This document shows, piece after piece, positions 23,601 through 32,600 of a stretch of DNA of 64,000 bases. The notes under the pieces were generated by a model, which saw only the letters and a list, made by a program, of their open reading frames with translations, had not been told where the DNA came from and made no database searches. The DNA lies in assembly GCF_902459465.1 (NCBI RefSeq), contig NC_047069.1, positions 1,860,001-1,924,000 on the forward strand, written 5' to 3'. The position numbers were made by a program, and so were the translations under genes. The stretch comes from Asterias rubens. Taxonomy: Eukaryota; Echinodermata; Asteroidea; Forcipulatida; Asteriidae. Position 1 is the first letter of the stretch. Every line of letters starts with the position of its first letter.

Positions 23601-25842
23601 TTTCATACAAACCAATGCATGTAATTACATTACAGTGAATGTGAATTTTTGTGCTTTTACATTATTTGTGTTTACTTTGTAGTTTCCCAATGCGTTTGAG
23701 TTCAATGAGCATTTCCTGATTACCATCTTGGACCATCTCTACAGCTGCTTGTTTGGGACCTTCCTCTATAATTGCATGAAGGATCGAGTTAAGGAGGTGA
23801 GTCAAGAAATAAGGAATGAGTAAAGATCATCAATTGAAGTAAATAGATCTGCAAAGATGTCAAGTAGAGCAAGAGATCACTTGGAAAACATGAACGCCAA
23901 GAACAATGAAGCAACATGAGATACATGTATCTCAGTATAGTGGCTTCTTATGTAGCGTGCATATCCGTCACTCAGTGGCGCTCAAGGCGCTTTAACATAC
24001 AGTATTTTCCTGCAAGGTATGTGGGACTACGTTTGAATAATGAGATCTACTCTTTTCACATAACACCATGTAATGATTTACAAGGTGCTGTACACGCTAC
24101 ACACTTCCCTTGATCCCAGTATGTGTGCGAGTCACTTACAATGGGGGACTTTCGAGACGCTTGGTGGCAGCAGACTGCAAAATCCATTGTTCTCGGTAAT
24201 GCACGCATGCTCAGAACTACGTAAACAATGACAATTTACCTGGTAAGTCTGCTGACACCTAGCGTTCCAAAGTCTGCCATAAGAGCAGCACCATGCCAAG
24301 TGCTACCTACGACCGTTGCATGAATCGCACAGTGACTGTTACATGAACGGCAAAATGTGTGTTTTGGAGATGAATGGCGCTTGTAATAGGTAGCGCTGGC
24401 AGACAGTGACTAACGACTTGTTATCAAGTCTACACTCTGCATTGTTTCATCAAATACAAACTCAGTAACTTGAACACATGTACAATTCACCTCTTTCTGA
24501 TTGTGTTTTTTGATTGACAGCAAGTGAAGACCAAGACGATTTCCTTATGGTCCTACATCAATAGCAATAAAGAGGAGTTTACCAACCCCATGTACGCAGC
24601 GTACCATCATCAACATGTGTTGTTTCCAGTAGCTAGTATGAGACGTATTGAGCTATGGACAGGGTACTACATCCGCTGGAACCCAAGGATGCGACCTCAG
24701 GTATGTTCAGTTATTGCTACCTTGTCATCCTTGATGAGGTTGGGGTCCATATTCATTCCAATTTTTGGGCCTTGTTACATACAATGTATTTGCCCGGAAC
24801 AAGAGACGAAGACTAGAGCAAGCTAGTCAAAGCGTTGAGACCAAAGTGTCTTGCATTAACTGGTTGTTCTTACACAGTACGACAGTTCAATTCAACTGAA
24901 AGCAACGCTTATATATCGACATATATGAATGTGGAGGGATGTTCCAAAAAGCGGGGCTTGTCAAAGAAACAGCCTACAAAACAAAACAGCTTCACAATAG
25001 ACGAATAAACCAAATAAACAAAATAACACCTACAACAAGCAACAATAACAGTTACAAGTATGTCGACGAATAGATATAGATAGATAGATAGATAGATAGT
25101 TTATTTCTTTTTCAATCATGGCCAACGACCAAATTACAGTAAAAATTTCAAATAATACAAAAAAATAGTTTACATACAAAATAGTTACATATAAAAATAT
25201 ACAGCAACAACAGTAAGATGATAACAAATTCAATCATGTGATATTCATTCTATTTGAGTATATATGATTTGAGGCACTGCATGGTGAGGTATCAATATAT
25301 ATTTGGTTTGCGGTAACACCATGTGTGTATCTACTTGCCAGGTAGAGTTTATTCTTAGAGAACTGTCTTTCTTTATTCTACTACCGTGGAGTAGATTTAT
25401 CGGATGTTCGGGAGACTTGTCAGTTCTGAAACTGTCCTGCTTATTAACTATTACCCGGGCGGATGGTATAGAAATAAGCTGGGACTACTACTTTAGCTTA
25501 TAGGAACTTAGGAAAGTAATTAACTGCACTACTGCGGAGTCAGTTCTTGGGTTGGTCTCAACGTTTTGATTAACTTGCTCTAGTCATCGTCAGGAGACTG
25601 AAGAGGTACGAGAGAAGTGGGGTTATTTATTGGGGTTGATGTTATTCAAAATTATTTTGATTTGTTTATCTCTCCAGGAGCCAATAAACCAGAGAAATCG
25701 AGATCTGATTGAGCTTCGCTCGTTCCTTCAGAAGCAAGTAGAAGAGCTACAGAAGGAGATTGAAGCTAGAGATCTAGGACTTCAATCAGCTCAAGTTGGT
25801 ACCTCGTCACCACCAAGAGTAGCTAGTCCTATCAATGCTTGA
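7098..25842 (+). CDS. MTMR2: Myotubularin-related phosphoinositide 3-phosphatase, MTMR2 orthologue (16 exons, complete)
   Basis: Exons: 7098-7301, 13628-13700, 14591-14685, 15720-15830, 16359-16460, 17062-17145, 17777-17851, 18427-18501, 19595-19783, 20984-21075, 21782-21875, 22379-22585, 23135-23227, 23683-23796, 24521-24700, 25678-25842. All junctions are AG/GT and keep frame, giving about 650 aa (human MTMR2 643). Order: a Ser-rich poorly conserved N-terminus; PH-GRAM domain from exon 2 ([22 protein letters not shown]); phosphatase domain from about residue 205, with catalytic loop [11 protein letters not shown] in exon 12 (Cys422 at 22448-22450, Arg428); and a C-terminal coiled coil in exon 16 ([20 protein letters not shown]). 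The family dephosphorylates PI3P and PI(3,5)P2 on endosomes and forms dimers or pairs with inactive MTMR5/13. All catalytic residues are present, so this is an active-type member. The C-terminus ends SPINA. Exon 1 has two possible in-frame donors six bases apart (after 7295 or 7301). Confidence 0.96.
7302..8130. other. Start of MTMR2 intron 1
   Basis: AT-rich sequence after the exon 1 donor. The only pattern seen is three copies of GAGCGCCTACTC near 7835-7870. Confidence 0.45.
8137..8338. repeat. MITE with CAATAGACCGATCCAT inverted ends
   Basis: The left end CAATAGACCGATCCAT is matched by ATGGATCGGTCTATTG on the right; about 200 bp, in MTMR2 intron 1. Confidence 0.7.
8628..8995. repeat. MITE family E (CAGGCCTG ends), copy 1, interrupted
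   Basis: Left part CAGGCCTGTATGCTTTG to TCTCCTTGG and right part from ATCACCCTA to GAAGTATCAGGACTG match the intact copy at 18637-18816. A separate element sits between at 8684-8862. Confidence 0.7.
8684..8862. repeat. Fold-back MITE inserted at TTAA inside family E
   Basis: 179 bp including TTAA at both ends. Inverted ends: GGCCTGATCCCACTGCAGC against the complement of GCTGCAGTGGAACCGGGCC, followed by long inner arms around AACGCGTTCTATTGGTTGAAT. The interior is nearly a full palindrome. Confidence 0.75.
9238..10500 (-). repeat. Tandem array of tRNA-like units, period about 201 bp
   Basis: Units begin near 9238, 9439, 9633, 9835, 10036, 10236 and 10447. On the minus strand each carries a tRNA-like block: A box (TAGCTCAGTTGGTAGAGC), a degenerate anticodon arm and a B box (GGGTTCAAATCCC). 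D and T arms pair well; the acceptor stem has mismatches at its first positions and the anticodon arm gives no clean seven-base loop, so functional tRNA is doubtful. The 125-bp spacer is nearly identical between units, pointing to recent tandem duplication of a SINE-like unit. The array lies in MTMR2 intron 1, antisense to it. The last two units (10236 on) have decayed. Confidence 0.8.
11331..11700 (-). repeat. tRNA-Leu-derived SINE, copy 1
   Basis: The minus-strand head reads GGTTAAGAGCACC, a TTCAA-type anticodon loop (CAA, Leu), then GGGTTCGAATCCCCAG. The body runs leftward and is shared with copies at 15852-16247 and 58205-58649. It lies in MTMR2 intron 1. Confidence 0.7.
12505..12735. repeat. 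Two-copy direct repeat of about 115 bp upstream of the candidate alternative exon
   Basis: TTTCTTATTTGTGTGGATG, GCGGAGTGT.AA.TCATTTGG and GGATTGAAAGAACTGAGTTG recur in order. It lies in what would be the leader of the candidate MTMR2 first exon at 12818. Confidence 0.75.
12818..12919 (+). other. Candidate alternative first coding exon of MTMR2
   Basis: An ATG at 12818 opens 34 codons ([20 protein letters not shown] at its start) that reach GAA/GTATGA at 12919/12920, a donor in phase 0, the phase that MTMR2 exon 2 (13628) needs. The preceding 12.2-12.8 kb lacks the common MITEs and reads like a leader, including a roughly 110-bp direct duplication. Splicing to exon 2 would replace the exon-1 N-terminus. 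Human MTMR2 also has alternative first exons. There is no homology support for the peptide itself, so this is a hypothesis; chance is a real alternative because a 34-codon opening is short. Confidence 0.3.
13161..13546. repeat. MITE family A, copy 3
   Basis: Full-length with TTAA at both ends and the central GAGACCTCA/TGAGGTCTC hairpin. It ends 81 bases before MTMR2 exon 2. Confidence 0.85.
14168..14554. repeat. MITE family A, copy 4
   Basis: Full-length, opposite orientation to copy 3, TTAA at both ends. Its right end is 36 bases before MTMR2 exon 3. Confidence 0.85.
15251..15636. repeat. MITE family A, copy 5
   Basis: Full-length copy in MTMR2 intron 3 with intact inverted ends and central hairpin. 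Confidence 0.85.
15852..16247 (-). repeat. tRNA-Leu-derived SINE, copy 2
   Basis: Near full-length copy in MTMR2 intron 4, with tail AATAAT at the left, the shared GTCACTCAGTGACGCTCAA body start, and at the right a Leu-like head reading GGCCTAGTGGTTAAGAG, anticodon loop CTCAAGA, GGGTTCGAGTCCC on the minus strand. Confidence 0.7.
16514..16799. repeat. Interspersed repeat with TTATCACAC..GTGTGATAA fold-back core, copy 1
   Basis: Matches 51108-51384 in reverse orientation over about 280 bp, including the palindrome around TCCATATCCAAC/GTTGGATATGG. It also shares the CCTCCAATCAGATT segment. In MTMR2 intron 5. Confidence 0.7.
17168..17680. repeat. Compound inverted repeat in MTMR2 intron 6
   Basis: TTGTTATACCT at 17168 is mirrored by AGGTATAACAA ending at 17549; inside is a 73-bp direct duplication. 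Abutting it, 17550-17680 is a separate fold-back with CAATTGTTTCAC ends and GGTCCATGGGTTTTGTACACCC arms. Confidence 0.65.
18637..18816. repeat. MITE family E, copy 2
   Basis: Intact-looking 180-bp copy in MTMR2 intron 8, with inverted GCCAAGGCA-type arms and GCCTCCGTTGCCTCC core. Other copies: 18090-18290 (diverged), 23392-23546, 52679-52853, 55713-55883. Confidence 0.65.
18830..19250 (-). mobile_element. LINE 3' fragment (CR1/L2-like reverse transcriptase C-terminus)
   Basis: The minus strand from 19246 to 18920 reads [21 protein letters not shown] followed by LFLKTYF, the usual C-terminal end of CR1/L2-type reverse transcriptases. Only the tail is present. It lies antisense in MTMR2 intron 8. 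Confidence 0.65.
20490..20945. repeat. MITE family B, copy 1, interrupted by a SINE
   Basis: Family B shares ends with family A but has a different centre (AGGCTTCAGGCCTGAAGTC palindrome). Here the centre is followed by the SINE at 20583-20800, then by ACTTCAGAGGGAGCC and the right terminus. Confidence 0.7.
20583..20800 (-). repeat. SINE fragment with (AAT)n tail inserted in a MITE
   Basis: A pure (AAT)n run (20583-20641) leads into GGCTTCTTATATCGCGCTC and the GTCACGCAGTGACGCTCA segment shared with the Leu SINEs, then a segment also found at 13030-13130. MITE family B sequence flanks it on both sides, so it is a nested insertion. Confidence 0.6.
21125..21290 (-). repeat. SINE body fragment (CAAGTCGCC type)
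   Basis: This 165-bp stretch of MTMR2 intron 10 is nearly identical to 36604-36765, the body of a tRNA-Leu-like SINE, but lacks the tRNA head. Confidence 0.65.
21449..21683. repeat. Three tandem 79-bp units
   Basis: GTAAATCTACTCYGYGGTAG starts at 21449, 21528 and 21607. Each unit contains GTTCTCAAAAGAAC, a small hairpin. In MTMR2 intron 10. Confidence 0.9.
21928..22265. repeat. MITE family A, copy 6 (right end lost)
   Basis: Left TTAA and terminal repeat are present; the right end stops after GAGATACACCAA. Both hairpin arms differ from the other copies but still pair: CAAGACCTCA with TGAGGTCTTG. Confidence 0.8.
23392..23546. repeat. MITE family E, copy 3
   Basis: ACCTGATACTTCACAGAGGC to GAAGCATACAGGCAGGCCTG; a shortened copy in MTMR2 intron 13. 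Confidence 0.6.
23938..24110 (-). repeat. tRNA-Leu SINE fragment, copy 3 (head missing)
   Basis: Shares GTGGCTTCTTAT, the TCACTCAGTGGCGCTCAAGGCGC segment and TAACACCATGTAATG with the copies at 15852 and 58205. It stops before the tRNA-like head. Confidence 0.6.
24141..24280. repeat. MITE with ATGGGGGACTTTCG inverted ends
   Basis: The pair at 24141-24280 and 52931-53076 shares ATGGGRGACTTTC...GACGCTTGGTGGC and AAAGTCTGCCAT ends, with a matching core around ATCCATTGTTCTCGGTAATG. Confidence 0.7.
25074..25100. repeat. (GATA)n microsatellite
   Basis: Short TAGA/GATA run in MTMR2 intron 15. Confidence 0.85.
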
Positions 25843-26261
25843 AATCTCATCATGTGTTATTGAAGCTGTGTTCCCATTGGATTTTTTCTTCCGCTGCCAC
25901 ACGGAAAGTTACCATGAATGGCTTTGATGTAATTCTACCGTCTTATATTCTGCGACGCTTGAAAAGCGTTTTACAGCGTGGTAGCAGTAGATTTACAGCG
26001 CAGAGCTGTTCCAATCGAACTTTTTAGCGGCCCTGTTAAGTTATCAAGGTTACAGGGAAGTCTTCCACGACCTCTTTCAGCCTGTTACGCCGTTCACAGT
26101 CGCGCTAAGTTGACAGGGAGGTCAGTTTATCATGCATCCCTATTAGATCTATTTTTGTAATTCTACAGAAAAGTTGCGGTACTTTAACAAAACAAAGTCC
26201 AATATGGGAACCCAGTTTCAAGTCTAGCAGAGTCTCAATTGGACTGGTATAGTTGGGCTTC

Positions 26262-26678
26262 TTAAAGTCACTGGACACTATTGGTTATTACTCAAAATAA
26301 TTGTTAGCTTAAAAACTTACTTGGTAGCAAGTAATGGAGAGCTGTTGATAGTATCAAACATTTTTAGAAACGGCTCCCTCTGAATTAACGTAATTTTGAG
26401 AAAGAGGTAATTTCTCACTCAAATGTTGAATGACTGCAGGCCTGAAGCCTTTTAAATGTATCTGAAAGCACACAAGTTTGTGCACCAACATGACCAAGGG
26501 TATTAATTTTGGTTTTTACCCATACACAAGGGTGTTTTTGCTTTTATTATTCTCTTGCAACTTTGATGACCAAGTGAGCCCAAATTCTCACAGGTTTGTT
26601 ATTTCATGCATATGTTGGCATACACCAAGTGAGAAGACTGGTCTTTGACAATTACCAAAGGTTGTCCAGTGCCGTTAA
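26262..26678. repeat. MITE family B, copy 2
   Basis: TTAA at both ends, ends matching family A and the family B centre. It lies about 420 bases after the MTMR2 stop codon, so it may be part of the 3' UTR. Confidence 0.75.
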
Positions 26679-27494
26679 AGTGTAATTGCAATGTTTCCTT
26701 TTCATGGAAGAGTTTTAAAGCATTGGTGGCGCCTCGATGAACATTCTAACTAATTAGAGAAACATGTACACCATTTATGTTTTTTCATTCATTCGCAACT
26801 CAGAAACCCTCGGGGTGACAATGAAAGCAGTATTCCCACTAGTGACTAGTACATGCATGAAGGGGTAGTGCTTCTTATTTATATTTAATTTTTTTTGTGT
26901 TTGGATGTGGTTTATTTTTTTGGGGGGAAAACATTCAGAAATATTTGTGTAAATAGTTAAGATATATGAGGTAGATGAAATGTGAAACATTTGGTTAATT
27001 ATAGCCCCTGTATGTGGTAATTTAATCCATTTTGTATAGTTTTTTCAAGATCATGTTATAAAAATCCATGATTCTCATATATTTGGAAATTAAAGTTCTC
27101 CGATATTTTTAGGATTAGGCTTCATGACGTGTGCTGGAAAAAAAACGTAATTGTACTTAAAGCCCAAATGACCACCTCTAGTATTAAGCCAAAAACAAGT
27201 AAAAACGTGTTTAAAGTTCCCACGCACTCAGTCTTATTTTAACGATCTCAGACGAAAAAATACGTCTAATTTTTTGCCTGAACACTTTTTCGGCATCTGG
27301 AAGCAGACAAATTTGTGCAACAAGGGTGTTTTTCTTTCCCTTTCTTTCATCTTATGTTGGGATACACCAAGTAAGAACACTGGTCTTTGACAATTTCCAA
27401 ACGTGTCAAGTGGGTCACTTCAAAAAGGGTTTACTAACCAGTAGGAAGTTGATAAACCTAAACATTTTTCCTAAATTTCTACTTGTAATTCTAC

Positions 27495-27849
27495 TAAGCT
27501 TGGGCGATATCATGATATTATCGAATATTGCGATACTAACTTGGAAACGATTTCGATATCGGACCAATTTGGTTTTAATCAAAATATCGATATATCGCGA
27601 TATATCGCGATTAAGAATCACAATATCGCGAAGTATTTCCTAGCTGACACATCTTGCACCCCATAGGTTTGGAGTAAAACCAGAAGAATAGGTTATTAGA
27701 ACACCTCTCTTATGCTAGGACTGTCTCTTCTACAACTTTCACTCAGAGTTTGAAGACTGATGATGTCAAATTTAATTAATCGCAATTATATCGCGATATA
27801 TTGTCGGCGATATATTGAGAATAAAATAAATCGATATCGCCCAAGCTTA
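27495..27849. repeat. hAT-type MITE with intact 8-bp target duplication
   Basis: Inverted ends TAAGCTTGGGCGATATC, flanked on both sides by AATTCTAC (27487-27494 and 27850-27857). The sub-terminal regions are rich in ATATCGCGATAT palindromes. Eight-base duplications and short ends are typical of hAT elements. A second, left-truncated copy in the opposite orientation is at 38674-39022. Confidence 0.85.
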
Positions 27850-29465
27850 AATTCTACTGTTATGCGGTGTGTCGGCCAAGCACTTTCACTTGTGAGAGAA
27901 CTGTGGGAAAATAAGGTGTTGTTTACTGTGATGTGTAAGATAGTGTCAGAAGTGTGCACATCTGTATGTTGCGTCACTTCCTTTTCAATTTCTTTTTGTC
28001 AAAGCTTTTTATTCTCCTTCTTTTGATGTAAATAAATGTTGAGCAGAAATAAATCAGTTTCTAAACTACTCATTATAAAGCATGATCAATTTTAATAAGT
28101 TATTACAGAAGGTTACCATCCATGAAAATATCTCCCATTAATTTAACGGCTTCTCAACAAAAAACTACAACACCTCAGCAAGTAATATTTTTACGGAATC
28201 TTTCTACCATCATTATCTTAAGAACTTGTAAATCTGTGGACATTAGAGAGGATTCGCAAGTCTGCGGATACAATCACAGATACTGCTACGTCGACACTTT
28301 GTGTGTTCACGTGACGCGTATTTTGCATAAACGTTAGCAACGGATACAGGAGCTCATACACGTCAAAGAAAAACAGATACTGTTGTGCAGACTTTTAGTT
28401 GTCTTTTTGTCCCAGATTGAAGATATTGTCAACAAAATTGCGTTCACCAGTATCGTGCTTGGTCATTTGCAAGCAAATTGATTAAAAAAAATGCAGTGTA
28501 TAAAACACTGGGGTCTCTATTGGTCATGCTTGTCGGAAAAACACTTGTGATAAATGCAAGCCCCCTCAAAGGTGACACATACCTATATTTTGCGGAACAA
28601 AATCCAACATGCGGCTGACGTGAATGGATACGGTTATCATATCTGTATCTGTATCTGTATCCGTACGCTTGCGAAACCCTTCTTATATCTCAAAACCACT
28701 ACCACCTTTTAAAAAAAAATTCACAGGTTAGTTTTATTGATTTTATCTAAATATTAGACTGAAAACAATCAAAGAATAAGGAAACTGAAGGTATACCTTA
28801 ACTTTAAGTCTGTGTCTAAATAGATCCCTGATTGTCATAAGCTAAAACTAGAAGCTTGTTTATAAACACTTGTATATAAAACACATACATTAAATATTTG
28901 TTATATTCCATAATTATTTCAGATTGATGTTAAAATTAAAATACTGTTGAAAAAATAAAGTTTTGAATTCATTACTCTAAATAATTACCCCCTCCCCCCC
29001 CCAAAAAAAAAAAAATTAAAATAAAATTAAATTAAAATTCCAGCATATAATTCTGTGCATAAAAATTAACAGTGGTTTCACATAATAAATCTAGAAATAT
29101 AAAGCCTGAAAGACACTTTTATGAATACATTAAAATGTCAAATTTGTATCCTTCAACCAAAAGATTATGAATTTGTCTTCAATATTTTAGGAGAAATGAC
29201 GTGTTGTACATAATATCAACTCAGTATCAAAGTAAAAATCATTTTTTGATGACTAAGTTTACTTTTAAAATACATTATCTGTAACTTTTTCTCAAGCATA
29301 AAATTTCAAAAAGAGCGCTCTAACATATGATGTCATTAAGCCTACTTCTACACTAATTGTGGTCATTTGTTTTAGTAATTTTAATTCGACAAAAGAAATC
29401 ATTAGTCCTAAGCCCAAACACCTGATGTCTAGTTATTATTACTATTATTAGTGTGAATAATATTA

Positions 29466-29471
29466 TTTATT
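29466..29471 (-). promoter_or_regulatory. Candidate poly(A) signal of MGST2
   Basis: TTTATT on the plus strand reads AATAAA on the minus strand, about 155 bases after the MGST2 stop codon. This is a normal distance for a short 3' UTR. No cDNA support is available. Confidence 0.45.
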
Positions 29472-29624
29472 TTGGCTCGAGTTCAAGAAAACAATACATG
29501 TCACACAAAGTTAATTTTAAACTGTAATGATCAAGGAATTTCGTCGTTGAAAGTGCCCTCTTGCAGTAAAATAAACTACAGTAATTTCATATTGAGACCG
29601 AGTTGACGATTGACGATGGGCAGT

Positions 29625-32600
29625 CTAAGGGATGTAATTTTCCAATCCTACGATCTTAATCACATTGATGTTGAAGTACACCGACAGAGTAGTGTGGATT
29701 ATACCAGCAACACTAAGCCCAAACAATACCATGATGGCACGCACCGCCGAGTAAAAACCAGGCAACCTGAAAGCAATAGATTGAATAGGCAACATTTAGT
29801 TCCAAATGTTACCTACCTTGTGATTTATTTTGTTATTTCTACACACACTACAGTGTTAGAGTAACTATAAATATAACTATGAATAGTAAACTTGCGGGTA
29901 CAACCATGGGTAAAAACTCTTGTGAAGGAGTGGTGGCTCTGAAAAGAGCCGGTTTGGTCTGGACAATTCGAACAGTATCTGCTCATCTTCAGAGCCACCA
30001 CTCCTTCGAAAGAGGTTTTACTCATGGTTGTACCCGCAAGTCTACTATTTAAATATTTATATTTATAGTTACTACCCTAATCATTATATTAATGTAGTTA
30101 CTCTTATTCTCCACACCATGCAAAGCTTCAAACACCATTTACTACAGTGTTAGTTTGATTGTAATGACAAGAAAACAGTTGTAATTTGGGTCGTATGCCT
30201 AGAAGAAATTCTTCAGTCTCGTTAGAAATCTGGAGGTTGTTGGTTCGAGTCCCACTCTAGTCAATTTATCTTTGTTCAACCCCACTTCATTTAAAATTCA
30301 CCCAGTTCCATTGTGGTTTTTTATTTGATAGCTAAAATAAAAAGTCGCATCCCCTTAAGGTGATCCCTTGGCTGCCGCTTCCCAGGTTGTAGCGTAAACT
30401 TGGGTGCGATCCCGTCAGCTAACGATTGAATGGCTTCTGACTGGCACCCCCGAACAAAGATATTGACAAAATAGGGACACCGCCAATATAGGGCTAGATA
30501 GCTCAGTTGGTAGAGCGCCGGCATGTTAATCCGGAGGTCTATGGTTCGAATCCCACTCTAGTCAATTCTTTGTTCAACCCCAAAAATCATTTCAAAATTT
30601 ACCCAGTCAGTTTCCCTTGTGGTTTATATTAATATCTGAAACAAAAAATCGCATCCCCTTAGGGTGATCCCCTAGCTGCCGCTTCCCAGGTTGTAGCGTA
30701 AACTTGGGTGCAATCCCTGGCTAAACGTCAGCTAACGGTTGAATGGCTTCTGACTGGCACCCCCGAGCAAAGATATTGACTAAATAGCTCAGTTGGTAGA
30801 GCACCGGCATGTTAATCCAAAGGTTGTTGGTTCGAGTCCCAAAAAGCATAGTTGGCCCTGTTAAAGTATTACTGGTCATATTAAAGATTACAGCATTTGG
30901 CCCTGTTAAATATTACATCATTTGGCCCTGTTATTACAGCATTTGGTTCCGTTATGGTATTACATTTGGTCCTGTTCAAGCATTTGGCCATGTTAGAGTA
31001 TTATTGGCCCTGTTAAAGTATTATTGGACATGTTAAAGATTACAGCATTCGGTCCTGTTAAAGTATAACAACATTTTGTCTGTTAAAGTACATTTAGTCC
31101 TGTTAAAGTATTTCAGCATTTGGCCCTGTTAAGGTGCATTAAGGGACATTTGGTCCTGATTAAGTACTAAAAAGCATTTGGTCCCAATAAAGTATTACAT
31201 CATTTGGTCCTGTTAAAGATTACATCATTTGGTCCTGTAAAAGATTACAGCATTTGGTCCTGGTAAAGTGTTTAAGAGAGCACTTGGCCCTGTCAAAGTG
31301 CATTAGGACATTTGGCCTAGCTAAAGCATACAGCATTTGGCCATTTAGCATTTGAACCTGTTAAAGCATTACATCATTTTGCCCTGTTACAGCATTTAAC
31401 AACATTTGGCCCTGTTAAAGTACAGCATTTGGTCATTTTAAAGCCTTACACATTTGGCACTGTAGTGTAAAGTATTACAGCATTTGGTCCTGTTAATAAT
31501 TGAAACGTACGTCCATGTTATTGTGTATTAGGACATTTGGCCCTGCTACAGCATTACACCATTTGGCATTGTAAAAGCACACATCATTTGGTCCTGTTAA
31601 TAAGGTGTATTGAAACATACGTCCATGTTATTGTGTATTAGGACATTTGGCCCTGCTACAGCATTACACCATTTGGCATTGTAAAAGCACACATCATTTG
31701 GTCCTGTTAATAAGGTGTATTGAAACATACGTCCATGTTATTGTGTATTAGGACATTTGGCCCTGCTACAGCATTACACCATTTGGCATTGTAAAAGCAC
31801 ACAGCATTTGGTCCTGCTAATAAGGTGTATTGAAACATACGTCCATGTTATTGTGTATTAGGACATTTGGCCCTGCTACGGCATTACACCATTTGGCATT
31901 GTAAAAGCACACAGCATTTGGTCCTGTTAATAAGGTGTATTGAAACATACGTCCATGTTAATTGTGTATTAGGACATTTGGCACTGCTACGGCATTACAC
32001 CATTTGGCCCTGTTAAATTATTTACAGCATTTAGCCCTGCAGCATAACACAGCATTAGACCCTGTAGTATTGGACACGTATTTGGCCCTGTTAAAGCTTT
32101 AACATTTGGCCCTGTTTAGTCTATAAAGTGTATTACATCATTTGGCACTGTTAAAGCATTACATCATTTGGCACTGTAGTATTGGAACTTTTGGCCCTGT
32201 TAATGTGCATTAGGACAATTAGGCCCTGTCGGCATTACACCATTTGGACCTGTAAAGGATTTGGCCCTTTAAGCATTTCAACATTTAGCCCTGCAGCATA
32301 CAGCATTTAGCCCTGTTAAGCATTACAGAATGTGGCACTGTTGGGACATTTGGCCCTGTTAGCATTATTACAGCATTTGGTCCTGTCTATATAAAGTGCG
32401 TATCATTTGGCACTGTTAAAGTATTACATCATTTGGCACTGTTAAAGCATTACATGTACATCATTTGGTCCTGTTAAATCATTACAACATTTGGCCCTGT
32501 AGTATTTGCAAGTTGGCCCTGTTAAAGGCAGCTGGACACTATTGGTAATTGTCAAAGACTAGCTTTCACAGTTGGTGTATCTCAACATATGCATAAAATA

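Larger units (their letters stand above)
25843..29624. other. Convergent 3' intergenic region between MTMR2 and MGST2
   Basis: MTMR2 and MGST2 meet tail-to-tail here. It should hold both 3' UTRs. Possible plus-strand poly(A) signals are ATTAAA at 27089 and AATAAA at 28031 and 28048. The stretch also holds a family B MITE (26262-26678), a further B fragment (27290-27412), a hAT-type element (27495-27849) and a family D fragment (28126-28262). From 28400 to 29460 the sequence is AT-rich and I recognise no gene. Confidence 0.5.

Noticed and set aside
30488..30563. Functional tRNA-Asn(GUU)
   Set aside because: Acceptor and D stems pair, but the T stem and one anticodon-stem pair are mismatched and the block repeats with attached SINE bodies.
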